From JAVVSR01 sp964604875 (lineage in GTDB: Bacteria > Bacillota > Clostridia > Christensenellales > CAG-917): a DNA stretch of 64,000 nt. Shown in pieces: positions 50,301 through 60,595 of this stretch. The stretch lies in contig CAZSAC010000002.1 in the NCBI GenBank assembly GCA_964604875.1, positions 1-64,000 on the forward strand. The letters are read 5' to 3'. The notes under the pieces are model-generated. The model was not told the origin of the DNA. It saw only the letters and a program-made list of their open reading frames with translations, and searched no databases. Each line of letters starts with the position of its first letter. Positions within the stretch are counted from its first letter, which is position 1. Position numbers and translations under genes: made by a program.

Positions 50301-53300
50301 TTGATGGAACAAAATTTTCGCCAACAAGGTCGCCATAGGTTGCGTCTGATATATTAAATTTAATTTCGTCAGTCGCAATAGCGCCGTTAATAACAGCATT
50401 AATATCGTTTAAATTGGTAACCGAGCTGTTTCCATCAAGATACTCACGGCTTGGCGCAATAAGCTTTGTAATCTTTAAATTCTTAAATGTGATTAAAGCG
50501 CCGTTATCTCCCTCGAGAACTTGGTAGTTTGATTTAACAAAATAGTTATTAGCCTGAGCGCCTCCTAAGGTGCTGAGCTCAACCATAACTGCTTTTTTAT
50601 CCGCCGAAGCGGCGCTGTCTTTTTTCCAAGTGGACGTTGCGGAGTCATACCGAACGAAGAATGCCGAGCCTTCCATATTGATGGAAACTTCATCGCCCGC
50701 AACTATGCCCTTGTTTGCATCCTTTCCAATAAGCTGAACAGAACTCTCCGCTGACATGGTCGCCAAAGGCGTTCCGTCGTACTCTTTATCTAGCGGAGTC
50801 AAAATTTCGGTATTGACAACAAGTTCTCTTCGAACAATCTTCGCCTTTGTAACTGCCGAAACCGTGGCGCTGATTTCAACAAAATTCCCCTCTTCGTTAC
50901 GGTATACTATAGCATAGTTATCTGCGCTATATCCATCGCCTGTGAACGCAATATTGGTGATTTTAACGTCTTTTAGTTGTTCAATATTATTTTCTAACAC
51001 AACGTTCTTATCTAAAAAGGCAAACGTACCTGTCCAAATGAAGTTTTTCCATTTCTCTTCAAAAACGAATGTGTCGCAAGCAAACGTTGCATTGTTGCCA
51101 TATGTAGGGGCAACAGTAAGCGCGGTTGTACCGTCATATTCTTTGGAAGGAGCATTAACATTAGTCCACTCAGCGCCTGTTTTTTGCGCCATAATAACTA
51201 ATTTGGCTTTCTCAATCGTTTTCGTACCTAAAGTAGCTCCTGTATCGGCAACGTCATAGTTTACGTCAAACCCTAAGCCCGTTGCTTGCTTTGTTATTAA
51301 GGAGATTACGACATTTTCTTGTCCTGCGCCCTCCAATACGATATATTGTGTGCCCGAAACAGGGGTTAAAGCTATCGGAACGTTTGCGGCAGCGTTAATG
51401 TTTTCAAATTGTGATAGCAAGGAAAGTTTGAAGTTTGCAATTCTCAAATTTGAAACCGCCGAGTTTGCCTTCAATGTAACTGTTGATGCAGTTGAGGATA
51501 CCCAACGCAATTTTGTTTGTTGGATTGTAACGCTCGACAACGAGTTAAGTTTTGTATTGCCGATATATATTACATCGCCTTCTTTGTAATTGATTGTAAC
51601 GGTATCATTTGCTTTTAAGGTCACAAATTGTTCCTTAAGTAAATCTGACGCATTCGCAGTCAACGCATTGAAGTTTGCAACCACGGTATTTACAAGCGCC
51701 TTTTTGGTTTTTACAGTAACACCATTGGCGTCGGCGGAAACCCATTGGAAATATTCATTTTCCGTCAAACCAGCGCTTGATAAAACTGTTTCAGCTCCAT
51801 TCACATAGATAACTGAATCCGCCGCAAAACTGAGAACAACGTTTTTATTTTCAGCAGAATTGATAACTTGTCTTTTTAAGCCTGCGGTATTATCGTTGTA
51901 TAAAACATAAGAAATATCATTTGCCGTGGAGTTTGTGTTATTATAAACTCTTTCGTTATCGTTGATGGTAAACTCTATCAAAAGTTTAGGAGCATTAACC
52001 CAAATATCCGTAGCGCTCCAAGCTGAGTAAGCGTTTGTTTTGTCTTTGGAACGAATATATACCGTCTTTTTGGTATTAAATCTAGCATAGCTTTCGCCGT
52101 CTTCATAGAAATAGAAGTCTCCTATCGCTGCGCCTGCCGCAACATTGTAAGCAGCAGTTCTAATAGTTCCGCTTTCTCCGACTTTATATTCAACTAAGGC
52201 AATTTCAGAACTGTCCGCGCCGTCGATTTCAAACAAAATATTTGTTAATGGCAAAATCCCTAGATAAGGATTGGCTTCCGTGTATCTATCCAGATATACC
52301 GAATAAACCTCGCCGGGTTGTCTGCTTTCAAAGTTTATTGCAACAGTATCTTTACTGCCGAAAATAATGCTTCCCGAGAGAGTGCGAATTCTAAATTGAT
52401 AGGTTTTACTGATACTGTTTGCCAAAGTGTCGTCAAACGTAAATGAGTGCGTCGTTGCGTTATAGCCGTCTTGACCGTCAACCATTGCCTGCCAAACTCC
52501 GCCAAGCTCACGATATTCATATACTACACCGCTATACGCATTAAACTGGCGCATTTTTACTATAATCGGGTTACGCACCGTTGCGCCGTTGTAGTTTACA
52601 CCGTTAGTTATAACAGATTGTACCGCATTATATATGGAATTAACATTAGAGCTATCCACCTTGAATTTACAGCTTTGAACAGGAGCAATATTGCCGGATG
52701 CGTCTTTTGACGTCAATTTTATTGTGTAAAAACCACTTTGTAAAGAGGTTAGTGTGCACAGTTTTCCGTTAAGGCTTGGAACAACGGTGTTATTGGAAAG
52801 CGTAATCTCAGCGCCTTCAATATCGGCGGCATCACTTTTAAAAAGTTGATAGCTGTAATTTACGTTTTGCATTGAATCAGCTTCAGCGATTGTTGCCTTA
52901 AAGCTAACAGAAGTACCCGTAAACCAACCGGTTTCCGAGTTATAATTCGATGAATAATCCATTGCGATGCTTGCGGCTGCAGGAGCTGTCCTATCAATAC
53001 CGCCAAGCATTACAGAGGTAATAGAGCCCGAACTTTCGCCATTTAAATCCGCCGCTTGAATTGAGTATAATTTGGGGAGCATATCCCTAAATTCTGTTTC
53101 TGTAAAGGTGCCGATTAAGGTTGCACCGTTGACATCGTGGCTGAACGTGTTGGCAGATTTGGAGATACTAAACGTTTCAGTTTTGGTTATTTCAAAAATC
53201 TTTTCTCCGCTTAGTCCGTCAGTTGCCGTATAGCCTGCAGAGTTAAAGACATCGGTAAATCCGTTGTCAAACACTAGGGTATATACGTTTTCTTCAAGGG

Positions 53301-54696
53301 TGTAAGTACCTGTTTCTGTTTCGCCGTTCTTATTGTATGAAAACGTTAAGTCAGAATTGAAAATATATTTTTCACCCAGAGTGTAGATATTATCAGTCGC
53401 TGTCGAGGTTGCCTTTATACCTTCAAAGTCATATTTTTTTACGGTTCCGTTATCATAGTTTAAATTATAAATTCCGCCATATACATCGCTTCCGTTTATT
53501 ACTTTGCTATAATATTTTCCGTCAAATTGAACTTCTACCCTAACTCCTCTGTAAACACCTGAGGTTTGACCTGATTTAAAACCAAATGCTTGAGTAGTAA
53601 TGCTTTTAATGCCTTGTAAGTTGTATTTTGCGTCAATTAACTTATCTTGCCAATCACTTCTTGAAATTGTATTTAGCGTACCGTCATTATTTACGGGAAG
53701 GGAAAGCCCGCCAAATTTAATATCCCCTGTACCCGCAAACTTGTCCCACACTATAAACTTTATTGTTTTTACGGAATCAACTGTAGGATTTTGAACATAT
53801 GATTTATATTGACCTAAAGACTGGCTGTCATCTCCACTAACAACATCGCATTTAACTTCGCCCAATTTATCAACATAATATGCGTTAAATCTGTCATACG
53901 CAGAAATATTGGTAGGAGGAACAGGAGGAGTTTCGCCGTATATGTCAGGAGTAATCGTCGGGCCTTCTCCATCAGTATAAACCTCGGCTTTTATGGATAT
54001 ATTTGAAATACCAAAAGTGGCTTGGTTGGCTGATGTTGCCGCATTGCCTACATCTGCGTTTGCAGCAGCCGAGAACCCAATACGCAAATATTGGTTTTGC
54101 CCCATAATTGTATAGCCCGACAAGGTATGAGTGGCATAATTCCCGTTAGTAGACAGGGTTTTAGCATCCTTAAGAGAAACAACGCTTTCACTTGCGGGCT
54201 TATCCCTCATCGCTAGCAAGCTTGACGTAACAGACCCTACTTTTCGGCTGTCATTTGTCATTGCGCCGCTGTCGTCACCCGTTCCGCTAATATTGGAATA
54301 AGAAGCAACAGTATAAGTCATCGTAATTTTAACCGGACAATTCAGCGCGGCAAATTCATCAGGTAAAGAAACATATGTATAAAACCGAAGTTCGTGTCCT
54401 GATTTAATATCTCTGTATCGAACATAGACGCTGTTACCTGTCTTTTGAGTGCGTCTAATATTAGCGCCGTTTGCGTCAACAACAAAATTATCGCTGTTCA
54501 TAATCGACGCAGGCACATTCCAAGTTTTAACTAATCCTGTCGTACCTATCGGATAATCAGTATCCTGAATTGAAAAATCCGATGCAGAGGCAAAGCTTCC
54601 ATTTGCAAAGCATACCCCCATAGTTAGTACTAGCGCTAAAACAAAAACTGTCGCGTATCCAAAAAACCTTTTAAAATTACTTTGTTTTGCTCTCAT
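47305..54696 (-). CDS. Giant surface protein with MBG/YDG repeats (2463 residues)
   Basis: Signal peptide at about 1-39 (cleavage near FASA-SD). Residues 40-240 are a beta-rich N-terminal module of unknown type, then further regions with Ig-like stretches (about 565-680). Residues about 960-1095 hold two copies of an unrecognised repeat. From about 1180 to 2200 there are MBG/YDG modules marked by KEYDGTT (about 1185), DKEYDGT (1305), SKVYDGT (1530) and VPYDGN (2030). One membrane helix lies near 2386-2407, then GRNKKK and a Ser/Asp/Tyr-rich tail of about 50 residues. No LPXTG is present. Probably a cell-surface adhesin or scaffold held by its C-terminal helix. It lies 97 bp behind a second giant gene with no terminator between, so one operon is likely. 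ATG follows GGAGGAG. Confidence 0.85.
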   Translation of the reverse strand: MRAKQSNFKRFFGYATVFVLALVLTMGVCFANGSFASASDFSIQDTDYPIGTTGLVKTWNVPASIMNSDNFVVDANGANIRRTQKTGNSVYVRYRDIKSGHELRFYTYVSLPDEFAALNCPVKITMTYTVASYSNISGTGDDSGAMTNDSRKVGSVTSSLLAMRDKPASESVVSLKDAKTLSTNGNYATHTLSGYTIMGQNQYLRIGFSAAANADVGNAATSANQATFGISNISIKAEVYTDGEGPTITPDIYGETPPVPPTNISAYDRFNAYYVDKLGEVKCDVVSGDDSQSLGQYKSYVQNPTVDSVKTIKFIVWDKFAGTGDIKFGGLSLPVNNDGTLNTISRSDWQDKLIDAKYNLQGIKSITTQAFGFKSGQTSGVYRGVRVEVQFDGKYYSKVINGSDVYGGIYNLNYDNGTVKKYDFEGIKATSTATDNIYTLGEKYIFNSDLTFSYNKNGETETGTYTLEENVYTLVFDNGFTDVFNSAGYTATDGLSGEKIFEITKTETFSISKSANTFSHDVNGATLIGTFTETEFRDMLPKLYSIQAADLNGESSGSITSVMLGGIDRTAPAAASIAMDYSSNYNSETGWFTGTSVSFKATIAEADSMQNVNYSYQLFKSDAADIEGAEITLSNNTVVPSLNGKLCTLTSLQSGFYTIKLTSKDASGNIAPVQSCKFKVDSSNVNSIYNAVQSVITNGVNYNGATVRNPIIVKMRQFNAYSGVVYEYRELGGVWQAMVDGQDGYNATTHSFTFDDTLANSISKTYQFRIRTLSGSIIFGSKDTVAINFESRQPGEVYSVYLDRYTEANPYLGILPLTNILFEIDGADSSEIALVEYKVGESGTIRTAAYNVAAGAAIGDFYFYEDGESYARFNTKKTVYIRSKDKTNAYSAWSATDIWVNAPKLLIEFTINDNERVYNNTNSTANDISYVLYNDNTAGLKRQVINSAENKNVVLSFAADSVIYVNGAETVLSSAGLTENEYFQWVSADANGVTVKTKKALVNTVVANFNALTANASDLLKEQFVTLKANDTVTINYKEGDVIYIGNTKLNSLSSVTIQQTKLRWVSSTASTVTLKANSAVSNLRIANFKLSLLSQFENINAAANVPIALTPVSGTQYIVLEGAGQENVVISLITKQATGLGFDVNYDVADTGATLGTKTIEKAKLVIMAQKTGAEWTNVNAPSKEYDGTTALTVAPTYGNNATFACDTFVFEEKWKNFIWTGTFAFLDKNVVLENNIEQLKDVKITNIAFTGDGYSADNYAIVYRNEEGNFVEISATVSAVTKAKIVRRELVVNTEILTPLDKEYDGTPLATMSAESSVQLIGKDANKGIVAGDEVSINMEGSAFFVRYDSATSTWKKDSAASADKKAVMVELSTLGGAQANNYFVKSNYQVLEGDNGALITFKNLKITKLIAPSREYLDGNSSVTNLNDINAVINGAIATDEIKFNISDATYGDLVGENFVPSTQIGWHKVKITYAYSSKDNAIANYKLLDYDNNVITASGSIYASATAEIERNALSVTASIDSKVYDGTNAVLAEGLSLNPTITIGGLTGAYIGIVPSEGTGSVLITGKGDKVNIPYIYFVDKNVNQLPSGEIGTVDVVFVLGKFVPYTEGDTRRRYAIPSGVNANGIPNACFDNKNLDEEVYLSGEGTFVLDLPIYNSAGVDVSNNYSVPWKVVYKKDADAGILGAQITQKAATISVTGLNDTNVNASTGAIEIIYGNYYKNESGVLVKRGANAPVVQFGILEADKEGFNPTIKYSYSADIDASTNVGTGYVIGIESINHRNYSFAPSAITSLLVNVVKKDITVTLPEQAIIFQSTRGTVYGLAFEGLENGDTVNSLVGNNALSKPTYALYKDGVLVSGFPTASTLQPGVYDIKITFGAPLANYNVTVKGGEYSMPEDGNGLIVIRANGFKVNKSVLDGVEFNNVSAVYDKTNKTIVISTTKALPSDAVITYTIYDSFNANDEIGGHIVTTFTSTQTGQGVKNIGHYRVVVTIESSEYATYTDRADLFITPATVTLTLANKDMSVPYDGNTHPYYNLTDKGVLTISSDLISVSNVELEYSTSSTFSTVLKSMPKEVGVYYVRAKLKRSAESDNIICNPSKPRSIRIAAAEVKISITSPKSYIYENCFSKDGEWYTDPVTEAYVYQAITFAAPEEFAELMESLTILYGYVDDEGVRYFSSEAPTDPGSYPFSIKFNDDANKANRYYLSGELSGDLVIANKNIEVVGDDVNSGASVEVVTGSLPLDSLNYILMLNNIQFAANSAEAKAFNVALQNNAGVLRGNYAVSKLYQTELIKSFNSGERELVEIESKLKVSYKTNAKLGKNQKLVRIDVINAETGATNLVVLETTYNSSTGELSFETEKLGYFAIVETAAFSIDDSSLLMLIIGGVIGVLFIITLIFVLVSGRNKKKFQRYLARATETYNTNYSDSSSSYSGGSNDISQGATYNDYDQPQDDSDSDE
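51410..51885 (-). repeat. Tandem repeat of about 78 residues inside the giant protein
   Basis: Two adjacent units within the 2463-residue protein share a pattern: DSVIYVNG...FQWVSADANGVTVKTKKALV...VVANFNAL and GDVIYIGN...LRWVSSTASTVTLKANSAVS...RIANFKL. Shared residues include VIY(V/I), (Q/R)WVS, VT(V/L)K and (V/I)ANF. Boundaries are approximate. Confidence 0.55.
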
Positions 54697-54793
54697 ATTT
54701 CTCCTCCAAGTAAGAACCGAGAAGCCCTTACTGTAATAGCTATAAATATATATAATAATAAGACCTTAAATAAATAGTAGTTGTTAAGCGGTT

Positions 54794-57700
54794 TTATTTT
54801 GTAGCCTTAACCGCTGCTTTTAATAACTTCAGAACGCTAACCTTTCTAATTACAATAAGCATTGCAACACCAGTTAACGCAAGTCCCGCCAAGGCTATTG
54901 TTGCGTATAGCGCATTTTTCTTGGCGGTACCGTCACGCATAACAACGAAATCTCCAACTTCATCGGAAGTGATAACCATTTTCCCGTCAACTAATTCTGC
55001 GTCAACTTCAACCAACTCGCCTTGCTTCATAAGATAGACGCGGTCGGAAGCTTTGAATTTTGAATCCTTATCCGATAATGTGATTTTTAACGCGCCTGAA
55101 GGCTGAATTGATATTGCGTTTTCGCCTTTTAACAATTCAACCGATATAATGGCTTGAACAATATCGTCTCCAACTGTCAAGCCCTCTGCTTGCGCCCACA
55201 ATAACTTGCTTGCCGAACCTTCGGCAGCTTTTTTATTGTATGGCACATTAGTGACATTGACGGAAACATCTGAGCCGATAATCGTATTATTTTCTACAGT
55301 CACAAGAGCGCCTGAAGACGTCGTAATATTGTTTTTGCCAACGGTAATATATCCGATGCCGCCAACAACTTCATAATTGTTTTTATATTCTTCTTTTACA
55401 TTTATAGTATAGCTGTATGTTCCCGCTTTTGTAATATCTGTTCCTTCTTCAAAAATCAAACCTGTCAAAACGTCATTATTTGGGGAAGTGAACTCAATTT
55501 GCGAAGGCACGCTACCCTCAATGAATAAAATGGTCGGAACGCTGACGTTCAGCTTTTGTTTTGTAATTTTCAGCGTAACCGTCTTTGACATAGGGGTATA
55601 GTTTTTGATTGCTGTTGCAATAGTTGCATCAGAACTTGACGTAACAAGCGTTACAACTACCGTATAAGTCCCCGCGTCAGTGGGCGCAGAGGTTAGGACT
55701 GTGGAACCATTTTTATAAACGTAGGTTACAGGTATATTTTCACTTGTAATTGCCGTTCCAATAGTAATAGGAGCGCCTGAAAAAACCGCTTCTTTATTGG
55801 ATATTGTAAGCATCGGCGCAACAGGATTAATCGTCAATTCTCCATACACAGTTTCTTCCTCCCAACCGGGGTTCTTTTGCCCGTTTAAGAGTTTGCAAAC
55901 CGATACAACAACCTTATAGGAGCCTGCATTTACGGGGCTGGTCGGGAAGTTCGCTGCAACGGAATTTGAGAATTTATAGGCAAAGCTTTCACGGGCTACC
56001 AAAGTACCCTCAGCATTATAATAACTATAGCCGTATCCATATTCGCCATTCAGTTGCGTACAATACATCGGTTGCCCTGCTCCGCTGTAGCCTGTGGTCT
56101 TAATATAAACCTTTGTATCGACGCCGTTTATTTCACGGATAACAGAAATCAAACCTGTGTACTGAGTGCCTGTAACTTGCGCCATAACAACATTTACAAC
56201 GCCGATATCTTCTGCAGCAGGCGCGGAAATTGTATAGTTGTAAGCAACGCCAACGCTTTCCACCGTAATCGGGTAACTGGCAATTGGAGAATCGGAAACA
56301 GCCGTTGTGCTTAGAACCGGTTTAATACGTATAGCCTTGCTTGCAGTATCACCGTTTTTAAAGCCAACCCAATTAACGTCTAAATCAACCGACGCGCCGT
56401 AATATCTATCTACACTTGGTACGGTGAAAGTTAGTGGCGCGGGTGTAATTTCTATCGTTCCGCTTGTAATTTCGAATACATAGTTTTGCGAATAACCGTT
56501 TAAACCCTTAACAATATAAGTTCCGATATTAGTCTTTCTTCCAACCTCAGAATATGGAATAACCGGATAAAATTCTTCGATTTCTTCAGTCGCATTAAAG
56601 GTACCATTATTATCAAAATCGCAATACCATTTAGAGTCATCGATATTGAAAACTATTGGCAAATTATTTATTGTGTATTTTGTGTCTTTATAAGTTGCCG
56701 TATCGCCATATACCATAGTTACGTTTTGAACAACAGCCTTTATTGTCGCCTTTGATATAATTGCGGAAACAACATAGTCAGCAATGATACCGCTGTTGTC
56801 TGAACCGTCTAATTTATAGTTTGCCAAGTTACCGCCAACAGAGTCGTCCGCCAATCTCAATACAAGATTTTTGAAACTCAAAGTTGTCAGCACGTCTGCT
56901 TTTTCCGTGGCTAGCACGGGCGCAACGCCTGTGTCGTACACAATAACAACACGTTCTTTTCCGGGTAAGGTTGTAGTAATAACAAATTGATAGTCGCTTC
57001 CGTTAAACGTTGTCGTTCTATCGTAAATTTTATTGTATTGAGGAGCTGTAAACCTAATTAATATAGGCTTAATAGCTGCCGTGGTTGTAACTTGCGCCGG
57101 CAAATTTAAAGTATAGTTTCCGCTGTTAGAACCGCTTAGAAGCACGTCAGCCTTTGGAACTGAAACCGTCAAGGAATCCCCTGCGTTTACTTGTGAGAAT
57201 TTCAATCCGCCGGAACGAATACGGACAGAAACCAATTCCCCTTCAACCGTGCCAGAATAAGCATAATCTACCAAAGTAGCAGAATCCGTGCCGTCATAAA
57301 ATTTGTCGGCAACCTTTATCCACGTTATCGTCACTTCCCGCTTGGAAATTGTCCCTGAGGCGGCAACGGCTGCGCCGATAAATTCAAAGTTCGCCAACTT
57401 AGCAACTTCCGTGCAACCTAAAACATCAATGCTAACATTAATATTTCTATTGCCTGCATTTTTGTTGCTCCAAGTATAAGTCAATTCATTTTTGAAAGTG
57501 TATTTAGCCTTCAAAGAGCTTCCGCCGACAGAATCCAAATAGTCAATTCTGTTTATGACTTCCGAAGAATTATAAGCAAACGTATTATCTATTCTTCCAT
57601 CATAATCTTTGGTGATTGGCGCGGTAGAATCAAAGGTAAAATATATTTTTCTTGGTTTGATGGTAAACTGAACGCTATCGTCAAATTGGATAGTATAATT

Positions 57701-60595
57701 TGCGCTTGACGTCGAGCTTAATCCATCAGTAATTTCCGTCAAAGTGCCTTGAGTAATTGCATATTTTCCTGCGTCGGCAGTGGTAATACCCGCAGTTGCA
57801 AGCGCGCCCGCGCTCCAAACATCTCCACCAAATAGGGCTGTAGCGGAAACTCCGTCAATCTGGAAAGTATATGTCAATGTATTATCTGTACCATCAAAAT
57901 ATTTTGATTGATTTGCGGCGGGAATAATTTTAACAACAGCTTTGTTGATTGTTAAAGTACCGCCCGTTGCGTTTGTAATAAAGTAATTTTGATTGCCCTC
58001 GTCTCCCGATGCCGCCTTGTTATAATTTGTTGTGTCTAACTCAACCGCATAACCTGCAGACGCCCAATCACGTTTACCGCCTAGGGCTTTTTCTGCGCCG
58101 TATTTGACAACCACGTTTTTATCGGCTTGAGCCAAATCCGCATTTGTCAAAACCACGCCTCCCAACAAGGCTTTTAAGGTGACCTCTTGCTTTTCACCGT
58201 TGTAGGTGAATACTGTTTGGTCAAGTTCTACCGATATATTTTTTCTAAAATAAACAACTACGCTACTTACGCCGTAAGTTGCGGTATATTTATTATCAGT
58301 TAAGCTATACAGTGTAACGTCGGTTTCACCCTCTCTGGTATCAACCAGTTTAAAGAAAGTATAGCCGGCATTTGTCATAACTTCCATAATTGCCGTTTCG
58401 CCACGCTTACCGTTATTCAATCCTTGAGGAACGCTGCCGCCTTGAGCGCCAAAAATTGAGTTGTCAAAAACGCTCGCATTAATGGCATAGTCATTTTTAG
58501 CGTCGACGTTGACTTTTACAACCACGTCCGCGCTCTTATTGCCGGCTTGGTCAACAGTCCAATAAGTGATTGTTTTTTCGCCGGCGTATTTTGCGCCGCC
58601 AACGTTAAAATTAAGCGATTGGTCAACAACTGTCCCCGAGGCGTCATAATTTACAATGACAGTTTGAGCAGTGTTCTCGTTATCGCTTATAACATAATAA
58701 AGTTTGGATGAAGTTGCATATGTATCTGCGCCAGCCGTAAAGGTTTTAACTATATTCCAACTTGCAATATAATAATCCAAATGCCAATCGGGCGCTGCGC
58801 CGACAGGGAAAGCTATTGTCGCTGGAGCAGCGGGAGCATCCTTGTCAAATTTTACATTGTATGAATTAGAATTAGCGGCATATGTGGGTTTTGCAACGCT
58901 TTTTGCCGCAAATTTATAATCTGTTATTTGTGTGCCTGACGTAATCGAAAACATATTTGAAGCTAAATCACTCCAGGTTACGCCATTGTCTGTGGAATAA
59001 GCATAAGTAACGGGGCTGTATACCGTATTCGTTACAGCAAGTTCAAAACTTATGGTTTCATTTGTCCAAGCATTTAATACACCTGTGGGCGTAACGGAAA
59101 TTGTCGGAGAATTAGCGTCTACAATAAAGGGAACGCAGTTTCCTGCAACAAAGTTGCCCGCAGCGTCCACCGCAACCACACAGATTTTATATTTTCCGGT
59201 AGGTTTTGTTAAATTAAAATCACCAAGCGTATCGGTAGCAACAACTCCCGCGTCGCCTAATTGCCCTGTCGTCAATGAAAAATCTGTCGGATATGCGTTT
59301 TCGTCGCCTATCGCCTTGTAATAATATTTATATGGAGCAGACGAATCGGTAGTACAAGCAAGGCTTAAATTTACCGTACCGCTTCCGTTCCAAGCGGTTG
59401 CGTCAGTGGTAATTGACGGCGCATTCGGAGCGGTAGTATCAATCCGCCCTATAGTTATCGAAATTTTTAAACCTCTTTTGGAAATAGATTTTGCCTCAAC
59501 AACATACGTGCCATTTTGTTTAAAAACAAAACTAAAGTTTCCGTCGTTTCCGCTCATTGCCAAATTGGCGCTGGAAACCCAGCCGTTTGTCTTAGCCTGC
59601 GAAAAAGAGACCGCGGCGGACCCGTCTTTAGATATGGTTGCCGTGGATGGTATCAAATAGTCTGTTGACGTTGCCGTAAAGGAGACGCCTTTACTTTGCG
59701 CCCAGGCATTATCAAAATCGCCACCGTTGGTAGCGGTATAAGTCATAGAGGAAAGTTGACCGCTTCCAAGCGCTTGATTGGAAATGGCAGTATCCGCGCC
59801 CTCAGCCGAGGTAGGAAGCAACGCAGAAGAAATAGCTCGGTTAGAAGATGTCGTTCCGTTGGCTATGGTATAGCCGGGGGTAACCTTATCGGGGTTAAAC
59901 CTAAACATAACCGAGTTTATAGTCATATCCGCGCCACTTGGTGCGGCTGAGCTGTATTCATAACATACTAGCGTACAGTAGGAGGCTGTTACATCCTTCC
60001 AACCGGTGTCTTGCGCGCCATTTGCTGAATTGGTTAAAAAGTAAGCGCCGTCTTTCTTTTCTTCAGTATATTCGGTTTTTGAAGAGTTAAAAGCCATTCC
60101 AAAGGAAAACCAATCGGTAGCCGCGATAGAAGAAATCGTATAATTAACTTTCATTTGCAAAATGCCGGAATTTATTATTTCTGCCGGGAAATTGCTAAAA
60201 TTATAAAAAGCGTTCCAGGTAACGTGTTCCCTCGTACTATCGAGGCCGTAATTGCTAAGAGAAAGCTTGCCCGAATCGCCACTAGATGAATTTAAAGGAG
60301 AAACCCTATCGGTATTGTATGTATTGCTCACAACTTTAAATCTAGTGGCGTAATCGCCAGTTGACAGCGTCTGCGTAATGTCTTGAATAAAGTCATAATC
60401 GCCGTTATAGTTTAAAGTTTGCAAATAATCAGTAGCGGAAAGCAAGGTATTATTATCAAGCGCTTCTGCTGTTGAAGGGGTATTTCCTACGTTGGAAAAG
60501 CCGATGACTGACGCCACCAGCGCAAAGCACATAAAAAACACCAAAGCAAAACTGGTTTTATGCAGAAATCTTAAACCTTGATTGGATTTTCTCAT
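54794..60595 (-). CDS. Giant surface protein with MBG/YDG repeats (1933 residues)
   Basis: Signal peptide at about 1-45 (AEA-LD). Residues about 46-380 are a beta-rich N-terminal region; Ig-like modules follow at about 390-720 (DTTAPNAPS, DKDAPAAPA boundaries). MBG/YDG modules begin near 800 and are marked by KYFDGTDN (about 900), KDYDGRIDN (1000), DKFYDGTDS (1100) and NKIYDRTT (1190). The C-terminus has DEVGDFVVMRDG, a membrane helix (about 1893-1913) and a short basic tail. The layout matches the next gene, and the pair covers about 13 kb. First gene of the operon, promoter at 60692-60721; leader of about 90 nt. Confidence 0.85.
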   Translation of the reverse strand: MRKSNQGLRFLHKTSFALVFFMCFALVASVIGFSNVGNTPSTAEALDNNTLLSATDYLQTLNYNGDYDFIQDITQTLSTGDYATRFKVVSNTYNTDRVSPLNSSSGDSGKLSLSNYGLDSTREHVTWNAFYNFSNFPAEIINSGILQMKVNYTISSIAATDWFSFGMAFNSSKTEYTEEKKDGAYFLTNSANGAQDTGWKDVTASYCTLVCYEYSSAAPSGADMTINSVMFRFNPDKVTPGYTIANGTTSSNRAISSALLPTSAEGADTAISNQALGSGQLSSMTYTATNGGDFDNAWAQSKGVSFTATSTDYLIPSTATISKDGSAAVSFSQAKTNGWVSSANLAMSGNDGNFSFVFKQNGTYVVEAKSISKRGLKISITIGRIDTTAPNAPSITTDATAWNGSGTVNLSLACTTDSSAPYKYYYKAIGDENAYPTDFSLTTGQLGDAGVVATDTLGDFNLTKPTGKYKICVVAVDAAGNFVAGNCVPFIVDANSPTISVTPTGVLNAWTNETISFELAVTNTVYSPVTYAYSTDNGVTWSDLASNMFSITSGTQITDYKFAAKSVAKPTYAANSNSYNVKFDKDAPAAPATIAFPVGAAPDWHLDYYIASWNIVKTFTAGADTYATSSKLYYVISDNENTAQTVIVNYDASGTVVDQSLNFNVGGAKYAGEKTITYWTVDQAGNKSADVVVKVNVDAKNDYAINASVFDNSIFGAQGGSVPQGLNNGKRGETAIMEVMTNAGYTFFKLVDTREGETDVTLYSLTDNKYTATYGVSSVVVYFRKNISVELDQTVFTYNGEKQEVTLKALLGGVVLTNADLAQADKNVVVKYGAEKALGGKRDWASAGYAVELDTTNYNKAASGDEGNQNYFITNATGGTLTINKAVVKIIPAANQSKYFDGTDNTLTYTFQIDGVSATALFGGDVWSAGALATAGITTADAGKYAITQGTLTEITDGLSSTSSANYTIQFDDSVQFTIKPRKIYFTFDSTAPITKDYDGRIDNTFAYNSSEVINRIDYLDSVGGSSLKAKYTFKNELTYTWSNKNAGNRNINVSIDVLGCTEVAKLANFEFIGAAVAASGTISKREVTITWIKVADKFYDGTDSATLVDYAYSGTVEGELVSVRIRSGGLKFSQVNAGDSLTVSVPKADVLLSGSNSGNYTLNLPAQVTTTAAIKPILIRFTAPQYNKIYDRTTTFNGSDYQFVITTTLPGKERVVIVYDTGVAPVLATEKADVLTTLSFKNLVLRLADDSVGGNLANYKLDGSDNSGIIADYVVSAIISKATIKAVVQNVTMVYGDTATYKDTKYTINNLPIVFNIDDSKWYCDFDNNGTFNATEEIEEFYPVIPYSEVGRKTNIGTYIVKGLNGYSQNYVFEITSGTIEITPAPLTFTVPSVDRYYGASVDLDVNWVGFKNGDTASKAIRIKPVLSTTAVSDSPIASYPITVESVGVAYNYTISAPAAEDIGVVNVVMAQVTGTQYTGLISVIREINGVDTKVYIKTTGYSGAGQPMYCTQLNGEYGYGYSYYNAEGTLVARESFAYKFSNSVAANFPTSPVNAGSYKVVVSVCKLLNGQKNPGWEEETVYGELTINPVAPMLTISNKEAVFSGAPITIGTAITSENIPVTYVYKNGSTVLTSAPTDAGTYTVVVTLVTSSSDATIATAIKNYTPMSKTVTLKITKQKLNVSVPTILFIEGSVPSQIEFTSPNNDVLTGLIFEEGTDITKAGTYSYTINVKEEYKNNYEVVGGIGYITVGKNNITTSSGALVTVENNTIIGSDVSVNVTNVPYNKKAAEGSASKLLWAQAEGLTVGDDIVQAIISVELLKGENAISIQPSGALKITLSDKDSKFKASDRVYLMKQGELVEVDAELVDGKMVITSDEVGDFVVMRDGTAKKNALYATIALAGLALTGVAMLIVIRKVSVLKLLKAAVKATK

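Noticed and set aside
47305..60595. LPXTG sorting signals in the giant surface proteins
   Set aside because: Neither C-terminus has an LPXTG-like motif before the helix; both look membrane-anchored.
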